From an uncultured Roseiflexaceae bacterium (GTDB taxonomy: Bacteria > Chloroflexota > Chloroflexia > Chloroflexales > Roseiflexaceae), in assembly GCA_937988885.1 (NCBI GenBank), contig CALKHR010000046.1, positions 1-42,333 of the forward strand: a stretch of DNA of 42,333 nt, written 5' to 3'. Numbering within the stretch: position 1 is the first letter of the stretch; each line of letters begins with the position of its first letter. Under the pieces are notes generated by a model that saw only the letters and a program-made list of their open reading frames with translations, searched no databases and was not told where the DNA came from. Shown here piece after piece: positions 1-10,154 of this stretch. The position numbers were made by a program, and so were the translations under genes.

Positions 1-1126
1 CGGTTCACCCCCACGTGCGTGGGGACGACGAATGTCCGCCAAAAATCACCGTGCGCTGTGTCGGTTCACCCCACGTGCGTGGGGACGACTGGCTCACGAC
101 ATCGACAGTGCTCGATCGTTACGGTTCACCCCCACGTGCGTGGGGACGACTTCACCGTGCCGATGAACGAACTCAGCGCAGGCGGTTCACCCCCACGTGC
201 GTGGGGACGACTCGTCGGTGTGGTTATCAGCCTGATCAAGGGCCGGTTCACCCCCACGTGCGTGGGGACGACTGGCATCACGAGATGCTGATAGTTGTCA
301 TCGTCGGTTCACCCCCACGTGCGTGGGGACGACCGCCGCAGGTGGCCGGTTCTGACAGGTGTCACCGATTCACCCCCACGTGCGTGGGGACGACTGAAAC
401 GCCGTATTCAGCGCGCTCCAGCGTAACGGTTCACCCCCACGTGCGTGGGGACGACAACACACGGCGAAAAATCACCGAACGATAATGCGGTTCACCCCCA
501 CGTGCGTGGGGACGACGACTACTCGGCATCAACAACGAGATGGATGTTCGGTTCACCCCCACGTGCGTGGGGACGACGGCGCGTTCTCTATCCACTCCCA
601 TTAGTGAGTCGGTTCACCCCCACGTGCGTGGGGACGACGTGCTGCGGGATTCATCTAACTCACCTCGTCGCGGTTCACCCCCACGTGCGTGGGGACGACG
701 ACTCCGCCGACCAGGATCAGCAGGATCGCGGCGGTTCACCCCCACGTGCGTGGGGACGACCATTGTTCTAGTGTGGTGGCGCGTGGTGTGGCCGGTTCAC
801 CCCCACGTGCGTGGGGACGACTTCGTTCAGCTTCTCCGAACCTACGCTAAGGACGGTTCACCCCCACGTGCGTGGGGACGACTGTCTGAAGCCCAAGATG
901 ACCCAGTTCATCAACGGTTCACCCCCACGTGCGTGGGGACGACTGCGCTACACGAAGGGGACCGGTAGTAACGCGCGGTTCACCCCCACGTGCGTGGGGA
1001 CGACACTGGGGTGGCCGCTATCGCCACCCACCGGCGCGGTTCACCCCCACGTGCGTGGGGACGACGGTGGCCAGGGCAGGCCTGGGACGCGCCGGCGCGG
1101 TTCACCCCCACGTGCGTGGGGACGAC

Positions 1127-2224
1127 GTCCAGCCCCAGGTATTGATCCCGTGGATTTGCGGTTCACCCCCACGTGCGTGGGGACGACATTTAGGACCTCG
1201 TTATAATCCCCCCCGAACGCGGTTCACCCCCACGTGCGTGGGGACGACAAGAAGAAGCTACTGAGACACCTTCTTAATAGCGGTTCACCCCCACGTGCGT
1301 GGGGACGACCACGTCGCGCATCGAGCCGGCCTTGGCGAGCACGGTTCACCCCCACGTGCGTGGGGACGACTACCAGTTCGCAACTCGCCCGCACCACCCG
1401 AACGGTTCACCCCCACGTGCGTGGGGACGACGCCGCGCCGCCAGTCTGCAACTACGCTGGTTCCGGTTCACCCCCACGTGCGTGGGGACGACGTTTTGGT
1501 ATCGACGATCAGTTGTTTTCTATTCGGTTCACCCCCACGTGCGTGGGGACGACATGCATGGCGTAGGCCGTAGGCTTGGCGCGACCGGTTCACCCCCACG
1601 TGCGTGGGGACGACACGTAATTGGTTGCAGCAACGGCATGGGGCGGCGGTTCACCCCCACGTGCGTGGGGACGACGTCCAGCCCCAGGTATTGATCCCGT
1701 GGATTTGCGGTTCACCCCCACGTGCGTGGGGACGACATTTAGGACCTCGTTATAATCCCCCCCGAACGCGGTTCACCCCCACGTGCGTGGGGACGACAAG
1801 AAGAAGCTACTGAGACACCTTCTTAATAGCGGTTCACCCCCACGTGCGTGGGGACGACCACGTCGCGCATCGAGCCGGCCTTGGCGAGCACGGTTCACCC
1901 CCACGTGCGTGGGGACGACTACCAGTTCGCAACTCGCCCGCACCACCCGAACGGTTCACCCCCACGTGCGTGGGGACGACGCCGCGCCGCCAGTCTGCAA
2001 CTACGCTGGTTCCGGTTCACCCCCACGTGCGTGGGGACGACGTTTTGGTATCGACGATCAGTTGTTTTCTATTCGGTTCACCCCCACGTGCGTGGGGACG
2101 ACATGCATGGCGTAGGCCGTAGGCTTGGCGCGACCGGTTCACCCCCACGTGCGTGGGGACGACACGTAATTGGTTGCAGCAACGGCATGGGGCGGCGGTT
2201 CACCCCCACGTGCGTGGGGACGAC
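1127..2224 (-). repeat. Tandem duplication of nine spacer-repeat units
   Basis: The nine spacers from 1127 to 1646, with their repeats, occur again in the same order from 1676 to 2195. The unit is 549 bp (9 x 61) and the copies look identical. The second copy ends exactly where the 13-spacer block begins at 2225. Unequal recombination between repeats is the likely origin. Confidence 0.97.
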
Positions 2225-3017
2225 TTATCCCAATCGGTGAATGTAGGCTTCACCCACGGTTCACCCCCACGTGCGTGGGGACGACTAGGATGATCGCCAA
2301 TGCCCAGCGCTGCCACCCGGTTCACCCCCACGTGCGTGGGGACGACGGAATGACCTTCCCGACCTTGATTTTGCCTGGCGGTTCACCCCCACGTGCGTGG
2401 GGACGACTCGCCATCAATCAGCGTCTGCTCGTTGGCCCACGGTTCACCCCCACGTGCGTGGGGACGACGTCCAGCCCGCGTCGGCGTCCTCGATGGCCGC
2501 CGGTTCACCCCCACGTGCGTGGGGACGACCCGAGCGCAACGGGCGCTGACTCGCCTGTCACCGGTTCACCCCCACGTGCGTGGGGACGACTTTGTGAATG
2601 TGGTTGGATCAGGCCATTCAATCGGTTCACCCCCACGTGCGTGGGGACGACTCCCCCTCGACGAGGACGCCGCGATAGAATAGCGGTTCACCCCCACGTG
2701 CGTGGGGACGACGATCAAGGTACACCCATTCCCCACTCCCGCCACGGTTCACCCCCACGTGCGTGGGGACGACTCAGTCAAGCGCTCTTCAAGCACCTTG
2801 ACCGTCGGTTCACCCCCACGTGCGTGGGGACGACTCGTCCAGCGTTGCCGCCAAGCCTACGCGGCACGGTTCACCCCCACGTGCGTGGGGACGACTTTAT
2901 AGTGGATCGATGTGTCGATCGTGGTATCGGTTCACCCCCACGTGCGTGGGGACGACGCCGAACGTTTGCCGAGCGATGGCCATAACCACGGTTCACCCCC
3001 ACGTGCGTGGGGACGAC
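2196..3017 (-). repeat. 13-spacer block, copy 1
   Basis: Thirteen consecutive spacers (2225-2988) with flanking repeats recur in the same order at 4914-5677. The two copies are 2689 bp apart and are separated by 31 non-duplicated spacers. This copy is the more leader-distal one. Confidence 0.97.
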
Positions 3018-4725
3018 ATGAGCGCACGACGAAGTGCTATGAGAAGTGTCGGTTCACCCCCACGTGCGTGGGGACGACCGCACCGCTCGAATCTTCCCCT
3101 CGCGAATCCACGGTTCACCCCCACGTGCGTGGGGACGACTACTCCGTTGTACGCAGCACGGGTATCCCGCGCGGTTCACCCCCACGTGCGTGGGGACGAC
3201 GCCAAACACCCACCGTCGCCCGTGTCTCGTCTCGGTTCACCCCCACGTGCGTGGGGACGACCTCTGCGTGCTGCTGAACGAGGCGCATTTGCGCGGTTCA
3301 CCCCCACGTGCGTGGGGACGACGCACATCCGTCTTGAGCAGCCCTAACAACTCGCGGTTCACCCCCACGTGCGTGGGGACGACGTACTAAGTTGCGACGG
3401 ATTAAGCGCCGCAACCGGTTCACCCCCACGTGCGTGGGGACGACGAACATTGGGATGACGCCGTAGGGGTTCGGCGCGGTTCACCCCCACGTGCGTGGGG
3501 ACGACGTCGAGAATGAGGTTGAACAATCGCGCCCGCGCGGTTCACCCCCACGTGCGTGGGGACGACCAACCTAAACTCTAGACGAAATTGTGTAGCAACG
3601 GTTCACCCCCACGTGCGTGGGGACGACTGCCTGTGATGACCACGTTGCCCGCGATACCGCGGTTCACCCCCACGTGCGTGGGGACGACGGTGATAATCAA
3701 TCGTGCCATTGTTTTTGCCTCGGTTCACCCCCACGTGCGTGGGGACGACCCCGCAAAACCCCGCACCACTGTCAGAACCACCGGTTCACCCCCACGTGCG
3801 TGGGGACGACTTGATGAAGGTCAAGAATTGCACGACATTCGGCGGTTCACCCCCACGTGCGTGGGGACGACTACGTGGCGTTTGACGGCGGCACATGGGG
3901 CGACGGTTCACCCCCACGTGCGTGGGGACGACGCGGGCGAGGTATCGTGCCGCTACTAGAGCGCCGGTTCACCCCCACGTGCGTGGGGACGACGCGCTAG
4001 CCGCGTTGAAGCCGCGCCAGCGCCGCGGTTCACCCCCACGTGCGTGGGGACGACGTCGCGCAGCGCATCGAGCGAGATTGACGCCGCGGTTCACCCCCAC
4101 GTGCGTGGGGACGACGCCCCAATGCGTTGCGCGGTAGGTCTACGACCCGGTTCACCCCCACGTGCGTGGGGACGACGAGGCAAAGGTAGGGAAGTGATGA
4201 TCGGTCAACGGTTCACCCCCACGTGCGTGGGGACGACGACGCGGCTGTACGGCTGGATCGCGTGCGGACCGGTTCACCCCCACGTGCGTGGGGACGACTG
4301 CGACGGTCAAGTCAAGCTGTTTGCGCTCGGCGGTTCACCCCCACGTGCGTGGGGACGACTGCGTCATGCCGCGATAAGCTCCATACATGTGCGGTTCACC
4401 CCCACGTGCGTGGGGACGACCTACTATCCGTGTGCTTATGTGGAATGGAATCCGGTTCACCCCCACGTGCGTGGGGACGACCGTGCACACGTAGCGTCAT
4501 ACGCCGCCCTCTGCGGTTCACCCCCACGTGCGTGGGGACGACCGAGACATTCCCGTCTCGCGACTGAGGAGTTTCGGTTCACCCCCACGTGCGTGGGGAC
4601 GACGTGATCACCTGGACTAATCCGACCAGCGATAACGGTTCACCCCCACGTGCGTGGGGACGACCGCGTGCTCGCGCTCCAGGAGGCCGCCCACGCCGGT
4701 TCACCCCCACGTGCGTGGGGACGAC

Positions 4726-4791
4726 GTCGTGTAGTGCTGTAGCCAGGACATGCGCCGCTTGCAGGTTCACCCCCACGTGCGTGGGGACGAC
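4726..4791 (-). other. Aberrant 37-nt spacer next to a repeat with a changed last base
   Basis: On the minus strand the repeat 4791-4763 ends ...GAACCT rather than ...GAACCG, and the spacer that follows (4762-4726) is 37 nt. The junction reads T-GCAAG-CGGCGCATG. If the spacer is counted from after AAG, exactly 32 nt remain. This is what incomplete trimming of a prespacer with an AAG PAM would leave. Confidence 0.85.
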
Positions 4792-4884
4792 CCATCCGCG
4801 TTGTGGTGTCATGGTTGTGTTGCCGGTTCACCCCCACGTGCGTGGGGACGACGCCTGAGCTGCCAGTGGTCGCGATCGCGTGAT

Positions 4885-5706
4885 CGGTTCACCCCCACGT
4901 GCGTGGGGACGACTTATCCCAATCGGTGAATGTAGGCTTCACCCACGGTTCACCCCCACGTGCGTGGGGACGACTAGGATGATCGCCAATGCCCAGCGCT
5001 GCCACCCGGTTCACCCCCACGTGCGTGGGGACGACGGAATGACCTTCCCGACCTTGATTTTGCCTGGCGGTTCACCCCCACGTGCGTGGGGACGACTCGC
5101 CATCAATCAGCGTCTGCTCGTTGGCCCACGGTTCACCCCCACGTGCGTGGGGACGACGTCCAGCCCGCGTCGGCGTCCTCGATGGCCGCCGGTTCACCCC
5201 CACGTGCGTGGGGACGACCCGAGCGCAACGGGCGCTGACTCGCCTGTCACCGGTTCACCCCCACGTGCGTGGGGACGACTTTGTGAATGTGGTTGGATCA
5301 GGCCATTCAATCGGTTCACCCCCACGTGCGTGGGGACGACTCCCCCTCGACGAGGACGCCGCGATAGAATAGCGGTTCACCCCCACGTGCGTGGGGACGA
5401 CGATCAAGGTACACCCATTCCCCACTCCCGCCACGGTTCACCCCCACGTGCGTGGGGACGACTCAGTCAAGCGCTCTTCAAGCACCTTGACCGTCGGTTC
5501 ACCCCCACGTGCGTGGGGACGACTCGTCCAGCGTTGCCGCCAAGCCTACGCGGCACGGTTCACCCCCACGTGCGTGGGGACGACTTTATAGTGGATCGAT
5601 GTGTCGATCGTGGTATCGGTTCACCCCCACGTGCGTGGGGACGACGCCGAACGTTTGCCGAGCGATGGCCATAACCACGGTTCACCCCCACGTGCGTGGG
5701 GACGAC
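4885..5706 (-). repeat. 13-spacer block, copy 2
   Basis: This is the leader-proximal copy of the block at 2196-3017. Flanking spacers differ on both sides: 4853-4884 on the left and 5707 onward on the right. The block was therefore copied to a distant site, or a larger duplication was later trimmed. Confidence 0.97.
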
Positions 5707-7534
5707 TTGCACGCGCTCCATCTGCGCATTGTGCGCATCGGTTCACCCCCACGTGCGTGGGGACGACGCGCGTTGCTGGCGCGCCTGTTCAGCGTAGGCC
5801 GGTTCACCCCCACGTGCGTGGGGACGACAACGCGACGCCGAGCAGAGCCGCGAGGTACGGCGGTTCACCCCCACGTGCGTGGGGACGACTCGTTTAGTTT
5901 CGCCTGGTTCTTTTCGACGTTCGGTTCACCCCCACGTGCGTGGGGACGACGTTGCCGCCTGTTTGGAGCGCTCGCGTTAACGCGGTTCACCCCCACGTGC
6001 GTGGGGACGACGAGAACGTGCAACGCCTCGTTGACACGGCGGGCGGTTCACCCCCACGTGCGTGGGGACGACAGGCAGTCGGCACCCGCAACCGTGGCGA
6101 GGCGCGGTTCACCCCCACGTGCGTGGGGACGACGCGGCTGGGGTATGCCCGTGCTGCTCGCGAACCGGTTCACCCCCACGTGCGTGGGGACGACTAAACA
6201 TCACCACTTCAGCAGGAAGGCACGACGGTTCACCCCCACGTGCGTGGGGACGACTATGTTATCGGCATGGTGCAGCAGCTCGGCTCCGGTTCACCCCCAC
6301 GTGCGTGGGGACGACTCTATGCTCCATCCTGCGGTTCAGGGAGTATGCGGTTCACCCCCACGTGCGTGGGGACGACAAGTACATCAGGCCTGGTCTTGCT
6401 GAGGGAGACGGTTCACCCCCACGTGCGTGGGGACGACGACATGCCGCCGATCAGGCCATCGTCGAGGTCCGGTTCACCCCCACGTGCGTGGGGACGACCG
6501 CTGGGGGATTGCGTGAGTCATCGTGGTAGCCGGTTCACCCCCACGTGCGTGGGGACGACGAGGCGGGTCACTGATATTCCGACGTAACACCCGGTTCACC
6601 CCCACGTGCGTGGGGACGACTTGAGAGACCGGCATATGCGGCGTCCTGTGCACGGTTCACCCCCACGTGCGTGGGGACGACTTTAAACCGAGTGACTCCG
6701 CCTACTGCAAGTGCGGTTCACCCCCACGTGCGTGGGGACGACGTGTTGCAATAGGAGCGCCCATGCTGCAATTCCGGTTCACCCCCACGTGCGTGGGGAC
6801 GACGCGCAGTGCCGCACGGCGATGCAGGAGCAAGCCGGTTCACCCCCACGTGCGTGGGGACGACGTGGCCTAAAACACAAAAAAGCCGCCCCGAGTCGGT
6901 TCACCCCCACGTGCGTGGGGACGACTTCACGTGTCTTGCGCTCCGCCTCCTCCTTGCGGTTCACCCCCACGTGCGTGGGGACGACGCGCCCAGGGCCTCC
7001 GCCACGTTCCGCCACGTCGGTTCACCCCCACGTGCGTGGGGACGACGTTGACCACGACCGCCGCGCTGTGGAAGACGCCGGTTCACCCCCACGTGCGTGG
7101 GGACGACTATAATACACGTAAGGAGGAGTTTATGGCAGTCGGTTCACCCCCACGTGCGTGGGGACGACGGCTATCGCGATCGGTTCTACGACATCGGCGG
7201 CGGTTCACCCCCACGTGCGTGGGGACGACGACCGTGTACGACCCAGACGTCGATTACCCAACGGTTCACCCCCACGTGCGTGGGGACGACATGCAGGTTA
7301 TTGATACGTGTTTTATTCACCCCGGTTCACCCCCACGTGCGTGGGGACGACGAAATCGTACGCAACGCCGACCTGTATGCGCGCGGTTCACCCCCACGTG
7401 CGTGGGGACGACGTGCGCCCGCGCTTCTGGTATTCCTCAAACGCCGGTTCACCCCCACGTGCGTGGGGACGACCTCAGCGGCTCCCACTGCTGCATCACG
7501 GTTATCGGTTCACCCCCACGTGCGTGGGGACGAC

Positions 7535-7811
7535 CACCCGAATTGCACTCGCGCTGCAGGTCCGTACGGTTCACCCCCACGTGCGTGGGGACGACTATAA
7601 CCCTTTGCGCCGATCTCATTCTCCATTTCGGTTCACCCCCACGTGCGTGGGGACGACTTGGTCTTCAGCGCGGCAAGCTAGGGCCATTGCGGTTCACCCC
7701 CACGTGCGTGGGGACGACGTATCCGTGGCGGGGCCGGGGGCGGGGTGAAACGGTTCACCCCCACGTGCGTGGGGACGACCACCCGAATTGCACTCGCGCT
7801 GCAGGTCCGTA
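7535..7811 (-). repeat. Single spacer present twice, four units apart
   Basis: The spacer at 7535-7566 is identical to the one at 7780-7811; both begin CACCCGAATTG on the plus strand. The three spacers between them are different. Either the spacer was acquired twice or one unit was copied by recombination. Confidence 0.95.
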
Positions 7812-8755
7812 CGGTTCACCCCCACGTGCGTGGGGACGACGGGTTGGCTCAGATGGACAACCCGGCAAATCATGGTTCACCCCCACGTGCGTGGGGACGA
7901 CTGATCGGGCTGAAGCACCTGCACAATTATAAGCGGTTCACCCCCACGTGCGTGGGGACGACGATTGGGCTATGGGATGCGTGTCTTGATCCATCGGTTC
8001 ACCCCCACGTGCGTGGGGACGACTGAGCCAGCCAGCGTTCTCTCTGTTCTTTTCGCGGTTCACCCCCACGTGCGTGGGGACGACTGCAATCCCCCTGCCA
8101 GTCGCCGGCGCTGGCACGGTTCACCCCCACGTGCGTGGGGACGACGCCCCCGCTTGACTCTAGCTCTGTCCTTTTCTCGGTTCACCCCCACGTGCGTGGG
8201 GACGACGAGCCCGTCCAACTCAGTTTCAACGGTGACGACGGTTCACCCCCACGTGCGTGGGGACGACAAAAAACTAAGGTGTGCTCGACGTTCCATTGTC
8301 GGTTCACCCCCACGTGCGTGGGGACGACTAGGGGTCGAGTATTTCAGCAACTACCCTCACCGGTTCACCCCCACGTGCGTGGGGACGACGGCTATGAGCC
8401 GATGTGCGACGGGACCCTTTTCGGTTCACCCCCACGTGCGTGGGGACGACGCATGCGAGGAGGAGGAAAGATGACTGGCATACGGTTCACCCCCACGTGC
8501 GTGGGGACGACGTCACAGGCTATATTGTCTATGCGTTGGCAATCGGTTCACCCCCACGTGCGTGGGGACGACTAAAAGAGAGCGGCCCGGCCCAGGCCGA
8601 GCCGCGGTTCACCCCCACGTGCGTGGGGACGACACGTTGCCACAGCAGAGGAGGCAGCGCGTACACGGTTCACCCCCACGTGCGTGGGGACGACCCAGTA
8701 CCGCACCCTCGGTACCACCTACAATACGGTTCACCCCCACGTGCGTGGGGACGAC

Positions 8756-8825
8756 ACTGGACTGGATCGCTTCCTAATGCGATTCTTTCTTTGAAATCTC
8801 GTCCGAAGTCTCTTTTAGCCGTTCC
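8756..8825 (-). promoter_or_regulatory. Candidate CRISPR leader, mostly inside the cas2 3' end
   Basis: Only 18 bp (8756-8773) lie between the cas2 stop codon and the first repeat, far less than the roughly 60 bp of leader that E. coli type I-E needs. The adjacent cas2 codons encode a C-terminal tail beyond the usual Cas2e end, so the leader probably overlaps coding DNA. An ATCGC-N8-GCGAT dyad spans the cas2 stop, and ACTGGACTGG abuts the repeat. No clear -35/-10 pair is visible, so array transcription may read through from cas2. Confidence 0.45.
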
Positions 8826-9097
8826 GACGGGATTCGCACCAGTGTTAAACCTTCTCGCTCCTCAATGATCCGCTGTGTCATGCCGTAATCTTGTACCACA
8901 AAGCCCTGTTCGTTATTGCTATGATACACCAATAATCCCGCTCCATCACGTAACTCACGACATACATACGCCCAAAGTGTATCACGCACCATCGCGCTTA
9001 ACCGCCCTACAAATACTCCTGTGTGTAGCTCCAACATCCATCGCGATAGCTCGCCCCGCACGCTGGCTGGCACACGTTCTAAAACGATGACGATCAT
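8774..9097 (-). CDS. cas2: CRISPR-associated endoribonuclease-fold protein Cas2 (type I-E)
   Basis: This 107-residue protein forms the Cas1-Cas2 integrase that inserts new spacers; Cas2 is the dimeric scaffold between two Cas1 dimers. The N-terminus MIVIVLERVPASVRGELSRW and the segment GVFVGRLSAMVRDTLW match the Cas2e pattern (E. coli VVVTENVPPRLRGRLAIW and GVYVGDVSAKIREMIW). Homology ends near residue 93 (GLTLVRIPSE). About 14 charged residues follow and are encoded by DNA immediately beside the array, so this tail may exist because the leader was absorbed into the gene. A GGGAGG ribosome-binding site lies 8 nt before the ATG, and the gene starts 2 bp after the cas1 stop. Confidence 0.97.
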   Translation of the reverse strand: MIVIVLERVPASVRGELSRWMLELHTGVFVGRLSAMVRDTLWAYVCRELRDGAGLLVYHSNNEQGFVVQDYGMTQRIIEEREGLTLVRIPSERLKETSDEISKKESH

Positions 9098-9099
9098 GG

Positions 9100-10041
9100 T
9101 TATGCCTCCCCATCATCGCCATAGTTGATGCCGCCCTCGACCTGGCCCAACTCTGCATCCCATAGGCCTCCTGGCAATGCTTGATGTTTATCGAATGCTT
9201 CTGCATCAACCCCAGGTCCGGGTAGATCAAATAGTTTGTCGAGATCATCAACAATACGCGCTAACATCCGCTGTTCCCGTATCAGATCCCGACAAATGTG
9301 TCGTACCCGACTTTCGAGGTCGCGCTCGCCTGCAGCGGTGCAGCGGAATGCGGCGGGAATGGTGATCTCAGCTTTGTAGAGATCAGCTACGTCATACACA
9401 AATGAAAGCATTTTGCCGGTGTGTATAAAGCCTAGCGCTGGCGAATAGCCCGCCGCGATGATGGCTGCATGCACGACGCCATATAGGCAACTATTCGCCG
9501 CCGAAAGTGCACGATTGATCGCGCTTGCACGCCGCCAATCGTTCTGTTTGTATGCACGACCATCCCACGCTACTCCCGTCTCGCGGCTCCAACGGGCATA
9601 TGTTTCTCGTACCCGAATGCCTTCTTTGCCACGAATCTGTTGCAGACTGAGTGCTGGGTCTAACCGTTCGGGGAAACGCATCTCGTACATACGGCGAATC
9701 ACTCTTTGGCGTTGGATGAGATCCGTATGAAACTGGGCTTGGCGCAATAGTTTCGCCGCCGAGCGTGTTTCGCCCAATCCCTGTGCATAGAAGCGTACAG
9801 CCTCCTCGCCCGTCCAAGCTACTAGGCAACCACACTCGGCAAGGGTGCGGATGGCAGCATGGCTGATTTTAGTGCCCGGCCCCAACATTAACAAGGAGAG
9901 TGACGCACAGGGCACTGGGGTTTTGCCATGCTTATCAAAAAAGGCGATGGCTTTGTCATCCTGCTCGACTACGCAATGTTCGATGTACAGGTAGCTCCAA
10001 CTGTCACGCACTTTCGGCAGAATATGGAGATCTTGCATCAT
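9100..10041 (-). CDS. cas1: CRISPR-associated integrase Cas1 (type I-E)
   Basis: Cas1 is the metal-dependent integrase of the spacer-acquisition complex. The 313-residue protein carries the expected metal-binding residues: Glu140 (RGKEGIRVR), His207 (GFIHTGK), Asp217 and Asp220 (FVYDVADLYK), corresponding to E. coli E141, H208, D218 and D221. The segment SCLYGVVHAAIIAAGYSPALG is typical of the family. Two adjacent ATG codons exist (10041 and 10038); AAAGGA upstream at 10045-10050 fits either. A hairpin (10052-10080) sits just before this site in an otherwise rare gap in the operon, so cas1-cas2 expression may be separated from the Cascade genes. All catalytic residues are intact and the gene should be functional. 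Confidence 0.98.
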   Translation of the reverse strand: MMQDLHILPKVRDSWSYLYIEHCVVEQDDKAIAFFDKHGKTPVPCASLSLLMLGPGTKISHAAIRTLAECGCLVAWTGEEAVRFYAQGLGETRSAAKLLRQAQFHTDLIQRQRVIRRMYEMRFPERLDPALSLQQIRGKEGIRVRETYARWSRETGVAWDGRAYKQNDWRRASAINRALSAANSCLYGVVHAAIIAAGYSPALGFIHTGKMLSFVYDVADLYKAEITIPAAFRCTAAGERDLESRVRHICRDLIREQRMLARIVDDLDKLFDLPGPGVDAEAFDKHQALPGGLWDAELGQVEGGINYGDDGEA

Positions 10042-10154
10042 TGTATCCTTTCATTGGTGAGAGATCATGCCCCACCAATGTGAGGAAAAGCAGATTGTTA
10101 AGGTGCAGTTGGGGAACATACGGCTAGCCGCTGCTCCCCATTCCGATGACAGCG
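10042..10154 (-). promoter_or_regulatory. Operon gap before cas1 with hairpin 10052-10080
   Basis: This is the only sizeable gap in the cas operon. CATTGGTG (10052-10059) pairs perfectly with CACCAATG (10073-10080) around a 13-nt loop, directly upstream of the cas1 ribosome-binding site. A second structure uses the palindrome CGGCTAGCCG near 10120-10130, flanked by GGGGA and TCCCC. There is no T-run, so this looks like a processing, attenuation or translation-control site rather than a terminator. Confidence 0.6.

Larger units (their letters stand above)
1..8755 (-). CRISPR. Type I-E CRISPR array, 144 repeats, open at the left edge
   Basis: Repeats of 29 bp alternate with spacers that are nearly all 32 bp (61-bp period). 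Following every unit gives 144 repeats and 143 spacers, the last repeat at 8727-8755. Read on the minus strand the repeat starts GTCGTCCCCACG, has a two-base centre CA, and ends CGTGGGGGTGAACCG. That matches the type I-E plan: a CCCCACG/CGTGGGG stem followed by the 8-nt handle GTGAACCG, as in E. coli ATAAACCG. The crRNA strand is therefore minus, co-directional with cas genes, and the leader end is at the right. Exceptions in spacer length are 37 nt (4726-4762), 31 nt (6195-6225 and 6926-6956) and 33 nt (7596-7628). Variant repeats start at 62 (one C lost), 366 (G3A on plus), 4763 (first base A) and 7873 (first base T). Plus-strand reading frames here repeat GSPPRAWGR and VHPHVRGDD and are translation artefacts. 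Confidence 0.99.

Noticed and set aside
30..487. Spacers at 30-61 and 456-487 share AAAAATCACCG in the same register
   Set aside because: Eleven bases shared between two of 120 distinct spacers can arise by chance; the rest of both spacers differs.
1..8755. Many plus-strand reading frames rich in GSPPRAWGR, FTPTCVGTT and VHPHVRGDD, and some minus-strand frames with PHARGGEP
   Set aside because: They are translations of the CRISPR repeat in its three frames, with no ribosome-binding sites; not genes.
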